Shown one piece after another: positions 35,382-46,776 of a stretch of 64,000 nt of DNA. The position numbers and the translations under genes are program-made. The stretch covers positions 186,001-250,000 of the forward strand of contig JAJQJQ010000049.1 of the NCBI GenBank assembly GCA_028622995.1, read 5' to 3'. The notes under the pieces were generated by a model. The model was not told the DNA's origin. It made no database searches and saw nothing but the letters and a program-made list of their open reading frames with translations. Position 1 is the first letter of the stretch, and each line of letters begins with the position of its first letter. This stretch comes from Panagrolaimus kolymaensis (taxonomy: Eukaryota; Nematoda; Chromadorea; Rhabditida; Panagrolaimidae).

Positions 35382-36106
35382 GGTACTTCTTCGGTATAAG
35401 CACCCCGGGTTCTGGTTCTTTAAGAATCCTTTTGGGTTCTGGATCTTTTACATTATTTATAGGATCTGGATCTTTAAGAATCTTCTTAGGATCTGGATCT
35501 TAAAGAATCCTTCTGGGATCTGAATCTTTAATAACCTTTAAGGGTTCTGGATCATTAAGTGCCTTTATTGGTTCCTGGATCCTTTATAGGTTCTGGATCT
35601 CTAAGAAACCTTTTGGGTTCTGGATCTTTAACATTATTTATAGGATCTGGATCTTTAAGAATCTTTTATAGCATCTGGATCTTAAAGAATCCTTCTGGGA
35701 TCTGGATCTTTAGGATCCTTTTTAGTTTATGGATCTTTATTTAAAGGATCTGGATCTTAACTTTAAAGGATCTGGATCATTAGGATCCTTTTTGGGATCT
35801 GGATCTTTTAGAATGGGTTCTGGATCTTTAAGAATCCCTTTGGGTTCTGGATCTTTATTTAAAGGATCTGGATCTTAACTTTAAAGGATCTGGATCTTTA
35901 AGATTCTTTTTAGGATCTGGATCATTCGGATCCTTTTTGGGAGCTGGATCTTTTAGAATGGGTTCTGGATCTTTAATATTATTTATAGGATCCAGATCCT
36001 AAGAAGATTCTTAAAGATCCAGATCCTATAAATAATGTAAAAGATCCAGAACCCAAAAGGATTCTTAAAGAACCAGAACCCGGGGTGCTTATACCGAAGA
36101 AGTGCC
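35382..36106. mobile_element. Merlin-type non-autonomous element with internal tandem repeats
   Basis: Terminal inverted repeats of 118 bp (35382-35499 and 35989-36106) are almost perfect and begin GGYACTTCTTCGGTATAAGC, then ACCCCG. A perfect 8-bp target duplication AAAAATTT flanks the element (35374-35381, 36107-36114). The first ~26 bases match the ends of the transposase-bearing element at 50704-51652, which assigns the family. The interior, and most of each terminal repeat, is built from a ~30-bp unit containing GGATCTGGATCTTTAAGAAT. Confidence 0.85.
35400..36088. repeat. Tandem GGATCTGGATC array inside the Merlin-type MITE
   Basis: Irregular repeats of GG(A/T)TCTGGATCTTTAAGAATCC, then TTTTGGG and variants, run in one direction from 35409 and in the opposite direction near 35990-36080. 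This gives the element its extended palindromic ends. Open frames here are repeat shadows. Confidence 0.8.
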
Positions 36107-39100
36107 AAAAATTTAATTTTAAAAAAAACTTTAAAATCAAATAAAACTTTTTTAAATTTAAAGTTCTCGAAAAAAACACGATGAAATACGACATTTTTGC
36201 AACCATGCTCATCTTCCCAAAAGTCAACGTTGGCTATTTGAAGTCACATTTTTAGTAAAAATTCCATTTCATGGGAGACTGATGCATTCATTTGGCAAAA
36301 AAATATTTCTTTATTTTTTTTAATAAATTTCAAAAAAAAAACAAGAAAAAACATGAGAAACTTTGATATTTTTATTAAAAATTGGAGAAAAAAATCAACG
36401 ATTATCGATGAAGAAATAACATACATCTCTGTGCATCGAATTAATTTTTATTCTTTTTTCTTTTATTAAAACCAATCTCGTGTTTTTTTTTGTTTTTTAT
36501 TAAAAGGATTTTCTTTCTTGGTAAAAGGTTTTGTGATCTGTAATGCCTCTTATAATCTTTTGAAGAAAAAAAAGACACAAAAAAAACAGAAAAAAAGAAG
36601 AAAGAAGAAAAGAAGCATCAGAGAACGCATACAAAAAAACTTTTATTAGTTTTTTCTCTTTTTTTTTTATGATATCGAATGAAATAAATCGGAAAATGTG
36701 AGAAAAAAAGAAAAAGAAGAAATCAAGGAATCAAAATTGATTTTTTGTGCTGTGCAAAAGACCAAATAAGCAAAACACGTAAAAAAAAAGTATGGATTAA
36801 AATTTTTTGAGTATCGAAAAATAATCGAAAGAAAAAGACAGAAAAAAAAAAAGATTTTATCAATGAATGATTGAAACTTTGAAAAATTGAAAAAAATAAA
36901 TAACCTTGGAAGGTCTAGTCTACTGATTGGTTCGAGCCTAGTTCTTGAAGACCATTCATTCAGATTCATCCGGTTCAAAAGGTTCACAAACCAAGAAGAA
37001 GAAAAAATTTAATTGCAACAAAAAATGCATTTCTGCTCTACATTTTTTTGTTGCTTTTGCAATTTTATTGTTCGTTTTTTTGTTTGAACAAAAATTTTGC
37101 ATTGTTTTATTTTTATTTTGCAAAATCTGCAAAAAATATTTGTAACGATTATTAAAAACATTGATCTCTTTTCCATCCACGTTTTTTAAAAAGCCCGCAA
37201 CAACAAACAATTGCTCAATAATGCTTGCATCTTTTTTTTATATGCTTTTTATTATCAAAAATAAACAAATTTTTGTAAAAAAAAAATAAATAAACTTTGA
37301 AGAAAAAAAATAAAAGCTACAAAATTGTTGTTGATCTCCCTGGTTTTTAAAAGGCCACAATAACATCGGCTGCTTTTAAAGACATCTTAGTTGCCTGCTT
37401 ATAAAAAACACGGGACTATTGCCGCTGCTTAAGAAAAACAAAATCTATTATTTTTTTTGTTATTAATTTTACTATTTAAAAAATTAGAAACAAAAAAAAA
37501 TGGCGACGACGACAGAAAAATAAAAGAAAGAGGAACCAAAACAGAAATTTGAGCAACAACGACCAATAACGAAAAAAAAATATAAAAAAACTTCTTCTTT
37601 TTTTTATTTTCATCATCGCTCGTTGATGCTATTTTTTTTTGGATTTTCTAGCGCTGATGATGAGAGCAACAAAAACACCAACAACGAGGAGGAGAAACGA
37701 AAAGACAAAAAAAAAGGAAAAAGAGGGGGAAAAAGTGATTTTTGATGTTGGATTGCTTCTGCTGCTCGGTCTCTCCTCTGTCTTTGCTGCTGCCTGCCTC
37801 TCGTCACATTATTTTTTTATTTTTATTTTTGCTCGCTCACTGCTCGTGTTGTTGCTGGTTCACTCCTCTCTTTTTTTCCCTTTGGTCGAAAAAAATAAGT
37901 AGACGCAGCAAGGCAGATAGATGCGAGCCAGCCACCCGCTCCGCCTCTTCTTATATATAACACCAAAAACTCTAAAAAGTATAAAAAAATAAATTTTCTG
38001 TGTGCAAACAACTCTTTTTTCTACTTTTTCCTTCTTTTTTTCCCGCTCGTTGATGCTGATGCTCAAAGAACGTAGTTTCATTCTTTCATATACATTTATT
38101 TTTTTTGTCTATTTTAGTTGGTTAAAAAAAAGGGAGAAGAAAAAAATGGAGCACAATTTTTTTCCACTTTTTTCATTTTATTCTTCTTGTCGGTTAGAAG
38201 AAAAAGAAGAAAAAAGGATAGAGAAAAAATAAAATAAATTTTTTAGTTAGTTGGTTAGTTGGTTATTGGGGAGTATTATGGAGCGGCGCTCGGCTCTACC
38301 CTTGAAGGCTTTCTCGATCCTCTTCTTCTTATTTGAAAATATATTTGATTTTTGTCTCAAACATTCTTTTTGTAAATTAAAAAAATCAGTTTTTAAAAAA
38401 TAAATATTTCAGTGATCTTTAAAAAAAAAATTTCTTCTCCTCAAAAATATTTCTTTTAAAATGACTGAAATTTATAAATCTTGAAATCGTGAACTTTTTG
38501 TCCATTATTGATGCCTTTTTTTACAAAACTTTGCTGGTGCTTTTTTTTTAAATCTAATAATTATAATAAATAAAGCATAAATTTTGCCATTTTTCAATAT
38601 CTAAATTTTAAAGTTTCGAGGTTGAATTAAAAGTCTTTTTTGCTTCATCGTGATTTTTTTTCTATTAAAATATTATCCTATTTTTTTCAAGGACTTTTTT
38701 GTATTTTTTCCTGAAGGTGTGGTAGTACTGTACTTTGTAGCAACCATTTTACCCTCTGAAATCATAAAATACAGTATCTCCTTTTTCTTCTCTTTATTTT
38801 TTTTCTCTGTGACATATCAGTCTAAAAACACGTGTAAAAAATTCTTTTTTTGTTGCTGATAATGAATGAGAAAACACACAAAAAATGCAACTTTGAACTT
38901 GGCCCTTTTTCAAGATTCTCCTAAATAATTTTCTTTATGTTTTGCACCTTTAACCCCAAAATTAAACTAAAAAAAACATTAATTTAAAGAAACACTTTAT
39001 CTTTTTATTTTATTTTAAAGAAAACACTTTTTTTGTAATCTTTGACCATTGTTATTTATGTATTTCATGCAAATTGGTGGCGATCGCTCTCGTGAACGCA

Positions 39101-39318
39101 ATAAAAAACGAACGAACATAAAAAAACATTAAAAAAATGCGGCGACGAATAAAAAAAGTGTGGTTCAAAAGGTCACATAAAAATGAATGAATGAATGGAG
39201 TCCGGTAATGGTTGCTCATCATCATTATTTTTTTAAGGCGATGTTTTTGAGAATTTAAAACAAAACACCCAAAAATTGAAGAATTATTTTTTCAGACTAC
39301 AAAAATAATAAAAAAATC

Positions 39319-39378
39319 TTTTTGATAGTAAACAAATTCATGCAAAGAAAATGGTCAATTTTTGATTACTATCAAAAA
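39319..39378. repeat. Short hairpin with GATAGTA/TACTATC arms
   Basis: TTTTTGATAGTA (39319-39330) and TACTATCAAAAA (39367-39378) are exact inverted repeats. They resemble the GAGAGTAATC hairpins at 41883 and 45542. Confidence 0.6.
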
Positions 39379-40169
39379 AAATATATGATGTTTGTTTTGT
39401 TTGTTTTGGCTACTGCTGTTGCTTGATTCTTTCTTGCTTGTTGGCCAAGAAAAAAAATTTAAAAAAATACTTTTGAGAAAAACAACATCGATAACCTTGA
39501 AAGAAAGAAAAAACTTTTAAAAAAGTGATTCATTTCTTGGAAAAAACAAAACTTTTAAATTTGTAATTTTTTAGTCCTCCATAAAATTAATTTCTTTTAA
39601 TGTTAGGAAAAATTTCGAAACTCGCTGCAACGAAAGACTCAAAAATCCTTCCATTTTAGGGAAGCAAAAAACAAACAACATTTTTTCTTCTTTTTTTTAA
39701 AGGATTGGTTGGTGGTCATTTTGTTATTCCTTTTTTTTCCTTTCTTTTTTTTTTGTTCCGCTAAAAATAAAAAAATAATGTTTTTAAAAGTCTAAGTCAG
39801 TCTCTCGCTCGCTCGTTTTTTTTTGTTTTTCTATTTCATTTCCCAATTTGACATTTATCGTGTTTCTCATTTTTTTCTCTCCCGAAAATGCCTCATTTCT
39901 TTTTTTTTCTTTTTTTTTTGTGATCTTTGGCGATACTTTTTTTCCTTCTCTCTCTCTTACTCCTAAAAAAATTTCTTAACCATATATTCAAAAGGGAAAG
40001 AATATGAAGAAGAAAAAAAAAACACATTTTTTTTTTGCAATTTGAAAAAAAGAAAGCATCACTGATCGCTCCGATATTTTTTTTAGTTTTCGATGTATTT
40101 TTAATGGTTTGTTGTTGTTGCTTCACTTTCTTGCAGGCACACCACAGGCAGATGCAGACGAACTAACTC

Positions 40170-40185
40170 TGACTCAAATGAGTCA
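40170..40185. promoter_or_regulatory. Paired AP-1-like sites
   Basis: TGACTCA-AA-TGAGTCA places two consensus AP-1 (bZIP) half-palindromes 2 bp apart, about 800 bp upstream of the ATG at 40977. Function is inferred from the motif only. Confidence 0.3.
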
Positions 40186-40976
40186 AGCCCGCGATCTTTC
40201 TTCTTTTGTTTTGTTTAGTTTGTGTTTTCTTCATTCATTTTTACAGCTGCAAAACATTAAAATTAATAAGTTTTGTACTTTCGAAATACTATACTATAAT
40301 TAATTCTTTTATTTCTCTACAAAAATTACAAAAGTTACAGATGGATTTGTTAAAAAAAACATAGGTTTATTTCCGGTGCAAATCCTTCCAATAGAAAATT
40401 TTTAAAAAAAACTCTGTTTTCGATCAAAGACAGCTGTTTTTTTCTTTTCTATTTTTGTACCGGCTTTTTGGAAAAATTAGTAATTATAAACTCTTTCACT
40501 ACAGTAATAATTATTTGAATCCCACCATTTACTAATTTTTTTGTTCTTTGCCCGGATGCAGATGATTTTTTTCTCCACATTTTCTTGTATTTTGCTTTAT
40601 TTTTTTGTAAAAGTAATAATTATTTATTTTGTGCTACAATAATACATTTCTAAAAGATAGTTATTAATAAAAAAAATTTGAGCAAAATACAAAAAGTTCT
40701 AATTCTAAGGTTCGTATTCTTCCTTAATTATTAGGTAAGAGTAATTATTTCTTGTCACTACAGTTTCAATGTTTATAAAAATTTTAATTTCATATTTATC
40801 CCTCATTTTTTTGCACGTTATTAAAATTTTTTCTCCGTTACAGTAATTTTTCTTTTCGAGACCACCATTTTTTGGTTTTACTAAATTAAAAATTTTAAAT
40901 TTTTAGGCATCCTCCGAAGTGTGTCTCACTAATAAATTTTTCCACTTAATATATCTTCCAAAACCAAAAAATAATC

Positions 40977-43900
40977 ATGAATGTATTTATTCGATATCGA
41001 CGAATCAACGATGAATGGAAAGATATCGATATTCGACAAACTCGAGAAAATTTAGAATCCAATTCAACCCTCGAAACTTTAATTCAACATTTGGGACAAA
41101 AATGGTCCATAAATCCTAATGAATTACTTGTGAGAGTATATGATAAAGATTTCGGTGAATTTATTGATATTGGAAATGATTTGGATGGAATTTTATTACA
41201 AAATTTAACTAAATATGAAATTGTTCATCGAGTTGGAAAATGGGCAAGACGAGTGAGTTTTTTTACATTTGACTATTCAGAGTTTAAAATTTTTATTTTT
41301 AATTTAAAAAATTATTCCAATCTTTGTCAAAAAAATTCCATAGTTTTTTTTGGGATTTTGAGTATCAAAAAAGAAGATATAACTGAAATTTGCAAATAAT
41401 CACAAAATTTTGGTTACTGTCCCCCAATTGAAGTTAGTTTACTGTAATCCGTGAATATTTTAAGAAAAAAATTTTGCTTTCAAAAAATGCAGAAAACAAA
41501 AAACTTATTACGTCTTTTTTTCTTTATTTGGCTTTTTTTTATTTCACCTGGCCATTTCCAAAAAAAGCTTGTTCTTTGCCAAAATACACTTTTTTTTAAA
41601 ATTAATAATTATTAATTCTAACGACATATAATAAAATAAATAGTTTAAAAATAATTTGTTTGTTTGTATTTTAATGTTTATTTAATTAACATCTGGACTT
41701 ATTTTACTTATCCTTAGTCATACTGTAGCGTAGCATAAAAAAAGCAAACACAAAAATACAAAAAATTTGAGCGAACAAAGAAAAGATTAGAATTTTTTTC
41801 ATTGTAGTTTGAATACTTTTTTTTGACAGACTTTGAACTTCGGATTTTCCTTAATTTTTATTATTTTAATGAAATAAAAAAAGAGAGTAATCAAAAAGTG
41901 AAAAATATTGTTAATTTTTGATTACTCTCAATAAAGTTTAGATGTGAAAATTATTATTGTTTTGTTTAGTAAAAAATGAAACGACTATAAAAAAATTACC
42001 AAAAGTTAGGATAATTTTTTTGATAATTTTATTATTTTTAGGACCTTTCTGATCGCTCCCAAAAACCACCATCAGTTTCAACTACCGTATCCTCCGATAA
42101 TGATGAGCCCTCCACTTCCTCGTATACCCCACCATCGCTTAAAAATGAAGTCGTTGAAATAATTGATGGAGAAGGGAATGGAAGTGATATTCTCCTTGCC
42201 AATGCAGTTAATAGCCTAAATAAAAATAATTCTCATAATTCTCAATCCACTTCGCATATCGATGATATTTCCACTCGAGCTTTATCTATGTTTGCAACAA
42301 CTTCAGGTAATTGAAATTTATTAAACTTTTTTTATGCCCAAAAAAAGATTTTGATTCCACCAAAAGTTTTGATTTTGACTGCACTATCACATTTTTTGTC
42401 CTAAAGAAAAAAAAGAGGCGCTATCTCTCTGCAGTCACTCGGTGGCCTGAGAGAAGAAGAAGGCCGGGTGCAGTGAGAAGAAGAAAACAAGTTTTTTCCT
42501 TTCTATTTTTTTTTTGTGGCCGCATACAAATACACATAAACGTAGAGAGTATTCATTGCCTCCTTAGCTCAGTTGGTAGAGCGTCAGACTTTTAATCTGA
42601 ATGTCAGGGGTTCGAGCCCCCTAGGGGGCTAATATTTTTCTTTTTTTTTCTACAATTGTTTTAAAATTTAAATATAAGTTTTTGGTGCGGCATCGGCGGT
42701 CGCAGAAAATGCAAATTTATTTTTTTATCAAAAAATCTTTTTATTAAACTCTAACATTTTTCCAAAAAAGAAAGATAAATTTTTTTTTGAATTTTTTCAA
42801 AAAATCAAAAATAGTTAGGAAACATTTATAAAAATTATTTAAATTTTTTAGGTGCCCCAATTCGAGCTTCATCCCAACCCACCGCCGCCACCGCTCAAAC
42901 TTATACATCGACATTCAAATTCAATGTAATTGATCAACTTGAAAAATCTGAATATGGCCGACAATGTTTGGATCATTTTGAAGAGCTTTCAACCAATAAC
43001 AAAGATTTATTTTTATCTAATGGAATTAAAGTTAAATTTGTTAATATTATTGGTCAATGGTTGATGCTAAATTGTCGACAAATTGGTCAACCCTCTGCGG
43101 AAGAACGAAGAAATTTTGTTTCATTTTGTTTGGCTCAACTTCCATGCGAGCTTAATCCCGATGTATTTACAAATAAAGATGGCACAGGAACATTGGATAA
43201 TTATGTAAAAAATAAGCGACAAGCTTCTAAAAAACGTGATGGATATTTACTTATGGCTGCTGCAGCCGCCACCACGCCTAAGCGGCCAAGATTAGAAGCA
43301 CACGATGAAACAACTAGCGTCACTGCATCAGATTCCGGTGCAGCTCCAACTGGAAATTCTGGAGCTGTTTCAAATGGAAATGGAGTTGCAAATGGACGTG
43401 CCCCGAATAGTGGAACAACATCCCCACAAAATAATGAAAATAATGGCGCAGCGGATGCAATACATGAAAAAGATATCTTTGAAATGGCTTCAATGGATTC
43501 CAGCAGATTTCCTGATAAAATTATTGAAAAACATACTAATACTTTGTAGGTTTTTTTACTTGATTCAAAGAAGAAAAACGCAACAAAATTTGCATATTTT
43601 TACGATTTTTTTAAAACCCTTCCAAAAAAATTTACTTTCACTTCGAAACAAAAATTTGGAATTTTGCTTCTAGGCTTGAACTTAATTTAATTGGTTGCAT
43701 AAATAAAATTTTTGAAATTAATTTAAAAATTTTAGTTTAGATTTTTCCTTCAAAACACAGTTTTTGAATTTTTTTGAAATCTAATCTTTTAATTATCGCC
43801 TTAAAGTTCAAGGGAAAAAACATTTTCGTTTAAATCAAATTTCATCTGAAAAACCAAATCGCAGTCATAAAATTTTTTTTATTCAATTTCATATTTTTTC

Positions 43901-46051
43901 AGAAAATTTCGTCGAAAATGGGTTGAAGAAACCCTTAAAAAGGATATAACAATTCGGGATAAAATAGCTCATATGATTTTAACTCGATTTCCACAAATGA
44001 CTCGAATCAATGCTCTAATTTCGATTGATTTTGAACACATTGTAAAAAAAAGATTTCCAAATTGGTGTGGAAAAAGTTTATCAACCGAATGGGAAGAAGT
44101 ATGGTCAAAAAAAATTTTACATTATGCTTTAAATAATGGTAATTCATTTGCTGTAAATGCATTGAAAGATTATGGATTAGAAAAAATTCCTAGCATTTCT
44201 GATGGTAAGTTTTTTGCATAAAAAACCATTTTCCCTTCGAGACTTTAAGTATTTTAATTTTGTGAATTTTTAGAAGATCGATGCATTTTTTCATTGCGTT
44301 TATTACCTTCGTTAATGCAAGGAAAGGGTACTAAAGTAACCGGGTCTGATGCCGATTCACTTATTACTGAAGTTAAAGTAAGTATTTTATTTTTAAGTTT
44401 TTAAAAAAAATATTACAATCTGAGGCAACAAAACAAAAAATTCAATTTTTTTAAAAGTCATTCTAAATTTTTGGCACCTTTTTATGATTCAAATAAGCAA
44501 ACACGTAACTAATTTAAATTCCTTTCCAAAAAAAAATTTTTTTTGCCACACCAATGTTTATTTAACCGTAACATTTTGCACGCACACCTTTCTAATCAAA
44601 AAAGACATTGTTTTTCTTTTTAAAAATAACGATCATTTTCGACCAAATTTGTCATCGTCCATATAGAATCATTGTAAAAATATTTTTTTTATTCGCTGAT
44701 TCATTTTTTTCTTTTTCTTCATCTTTGCCCCTTTGTTTTGATAAGAAATAAAAAAAAAAATCGTCGAACACTCAAATTATTTTTTTATTTCTTTCTGGAG
44801 AGAACAAATTAATTGTCTGAGAATTAAGGTTTGATTAGAAAAAGAAGAAAAAACGAAAGAGAAAAGGTCAAAAATTTTTTTGGTGTAACCAGTAAGAAGA
44901 AAAAAAAGTGAACAAAGAATGTAGTCTGCTGCTCAAATGCATTTTTTGGTTGATTGCTGCAATTTTTTTTGTTTGAGACGAGAGGATTGATTTGTTCAAA
45001 ATCACTGCAAATAGGCGGCTTCATGCGGATGAGCGAGCGAGAGAGTGAATTACAGATACAAATGCAATTTTTTTTGACGTCATTAATTTTCTATTTGTTT
45101 TTGCAAATAAGTTTAAAATAATTTTCTTTTCTCTTTTTTTGCGTAGTTTTAAAATAATACATACTTCAAAAAATAATTTTGAAATTAAAAGACGATGGTT
45201 TTATTTTGAGTAAATAAAAAAAGGTGTGAATGATTCAAGAATGGCTTAAATTTAAATACCCAGTCAGACACATTTTTGATGACAATTAAAAAAAACTGTG
45301 ACTTATCTACAGTAATTTTTGTTAACAAACTTTTTAAATTTATTTGGAAATAAAAAGTCAAAGAAAAAAAAGAAAATTTTGTATTTTTGTTTTTGATATT
45401 ACTTTGATTAATAAACTAGCATAAAAGCTTTGAAGGTTAAAACCGGAATTAGCACGCAAAAAATGTATTATCGTACTTCGGAAAATGTTGTGGTGAAAGA
45501 GTAACAAAAAAAATTATCCCATAAAAGTTATACATAAAAAAGAGAATAATCAAAAGTTTAAAAACTTCAATTTTTTTTAATTACTCTCATAAGCACCACA
45601 CAGATAGTAATCAAAAACTAATAATAAATTCAAATTATAACTTACTCTCACTTAGCAAAAAATTTTCATGCTTATTTTTAAGAATTTATATATTTTATTT
45701 TTTTAGCAAGAAAATCGTTCCATTGTATCTGCAATTGAAACAGTTCGAAAAAATATGGAAATTAAATGTCCTCTCATTCTCCAAGTTACAAGTTATCGAA
45801 ATGTCGCGGGTGAACCGGAATTTCAATCATCATATTTTGTTTTGATTGAAGAAACCGCGATTCCCGTGGATGGAAGCTTTTCACGTGCATTGGAATTATT
45901 AATTCAATGTTATTACGCCCTTGAAATAGGTTATCCTCCAAGGTTGCATGGAGTATATAGATTATTGGAATATTTTTATGGTATTCAATCCATGCGTCGA
46001 ACTTCATGCTTTATTCAATTTATTGATATCCTTGAAAAATGTCTCATTTAA
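40977..46051 (+). CDS. PB1-like domain nuclear protein of unknown function
   Basis: Exons 40977-41252, 42042-42306, 42852-43545, 43903-44204, 44274-44377 and 45707-46051 join in frame to 661 residues. Residues 1-90 resemble a PB1-like ubiquitin fold (FIRYRRINDEWKDIDI ... VRVYDKDFGEFIDIGNDLDG). A Ser/Asn-rich linker follows. A second conserved block (about 200-290: IGQWLMLNCRQIGQP, FCLAQLPCELNPD, GTGTLDNYVKNKRQASKKR) resembles the middle domain of vertebrate SAMD3-like proteins. Then come a basic TPKRPRLE (nuclear localisation-like), an Asn/Gly/Ser linker, and a C-terminal domain ending in YPPRLHGVYRLLEYFYGIQ. The overall resemblance to SAMD3-like PB1 proteins is my inference; no biochemical role is known. 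The 5'UTR starts after an acceptor at 40905-40906. Intron 2 hosts a tRNA gene. Confidence 0.75.
41883..41929. repeat. 15-bp-arm hairpin (GAGAGTAATCAAAAA)
   Basis: GAGAGTAATCAAAAA (41883-41897) and its exact reverse complement (41915-41929) flank 17 bases inside intron 1 of the PB1-like gene. Related copies lie at 45542 and 45603. Confidence 0.75.
42558..42630 (+). tRNA. tRNA-Lys (UUU)
   Basis: A complete cloverleaf: acceptor GCCTCCT/AGGGGGC, D arm TAGCTCAGTTGGTAGAGC, anticodon arm TCAGA-CTTTTAA-TCTGA with anticodon TTT, variable loop, and T arm AGGGG-TTCGAGC-CCCCT. A and B boxes are intact. T-rich tracts that could terminate Pol III follow from about 42634. It lies in sense orientation in intron 2 of the PB1-like gene. 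The base after the acceptor stem is T, whereas Lys tRNAs normally have G. Confidence 0.93.
45542..45649. repeat. Two further GAGAGTAATC-type hairpins in tandem
   Basis: GAGAATAATCAAAAG ... AATTACTCTC (45542-45588) and GATAGTAATCAAAAA ... TTACTCTC (45603-45649) are diverged copies of the 41883 hairpin, in intron 5 of the PB1-like gene. Confidence 0.6.
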
Positions 46052-46776
46052 TTTTTGAAAGGCAACAAAAATGGGTCTTGAAAGGAAAAAAATATCAGTA
46101 ATAATAAAAAAAAACTATGCTTTATTTATTTCCAACAACGTGTTTTTAAATGATTTGGTCGCTTTTTTTCTTCAGATTTTTTTGAAAGCTATCAAAAAAA
46201 TTATTTCTTTCAGTTTTTTTATTTCATTTTGTTTTTATTTTTGTTTAAAAAAATGTTTAAGAAATTTGCTAATTTTTAACATTCTTTGTTGACATCTTAA
46301 AAATTTTATTATGTTTTTTTATATTTTTGTCATTTGTTTTTTTACTTTGTGCTTCACTTTTCTTATATCTAATTTTTTTTATGATTCCTTTAAGTTGTTT
46401 TAAAATCAATGAAAAAATGTAATAATTTTATATTAAAAAAGTTTTTTTGTTTGTGGGTCATTTTGATTATATTTTTTTTCTTCAGTATTTTTGTTTTTTT
46501 TGATTGATATTTTTCCAACAAAAAGAAACAGTTCTTTCATGTTTTTTGTTTCTTGACTTTTTTTATTGTTTGTTTCATCGATACCAAATTTGCCTCTTTT
46601 TCTCCCGATTCACTGAAACATTTTATTTAAATTTTTAAATCTTGTTTTTATTTGCCTTTTTTTATTTCTAAAATTTTTTTTGGGTTTTATTTGTAAAAAA
46701 TAAATAATTAATAAACTAAAATTATTAAATTTAATAATTCTGAAAAACACAGAGCAGAAAATAATTTTTATTAAAA
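46052..46776. other. Convergent intergenic region
   Basis: T-rich, low-complexity 3' flanks of the PB1-like gene and the methyltransferase gene. Nothing else recognised. Confidence 0.6.

Larger units (their letters stand above)
36115..40904. other. Gene-poor A+T-rich DNA upstream of the PB1-like gene
   Basis: Low-complexity sequence on both strands. A B-box-like GGTTCGAGCC occurs near 36932 without the rest of a tRNA. The 3' part probably contains the PB1-like gene's promoter. Confidence 0.6.

Noticed and set aside
36925..36950. GGTTCGAGCC B-box near 36932
   Set aside because: No A box or cloverleaf arms around it.
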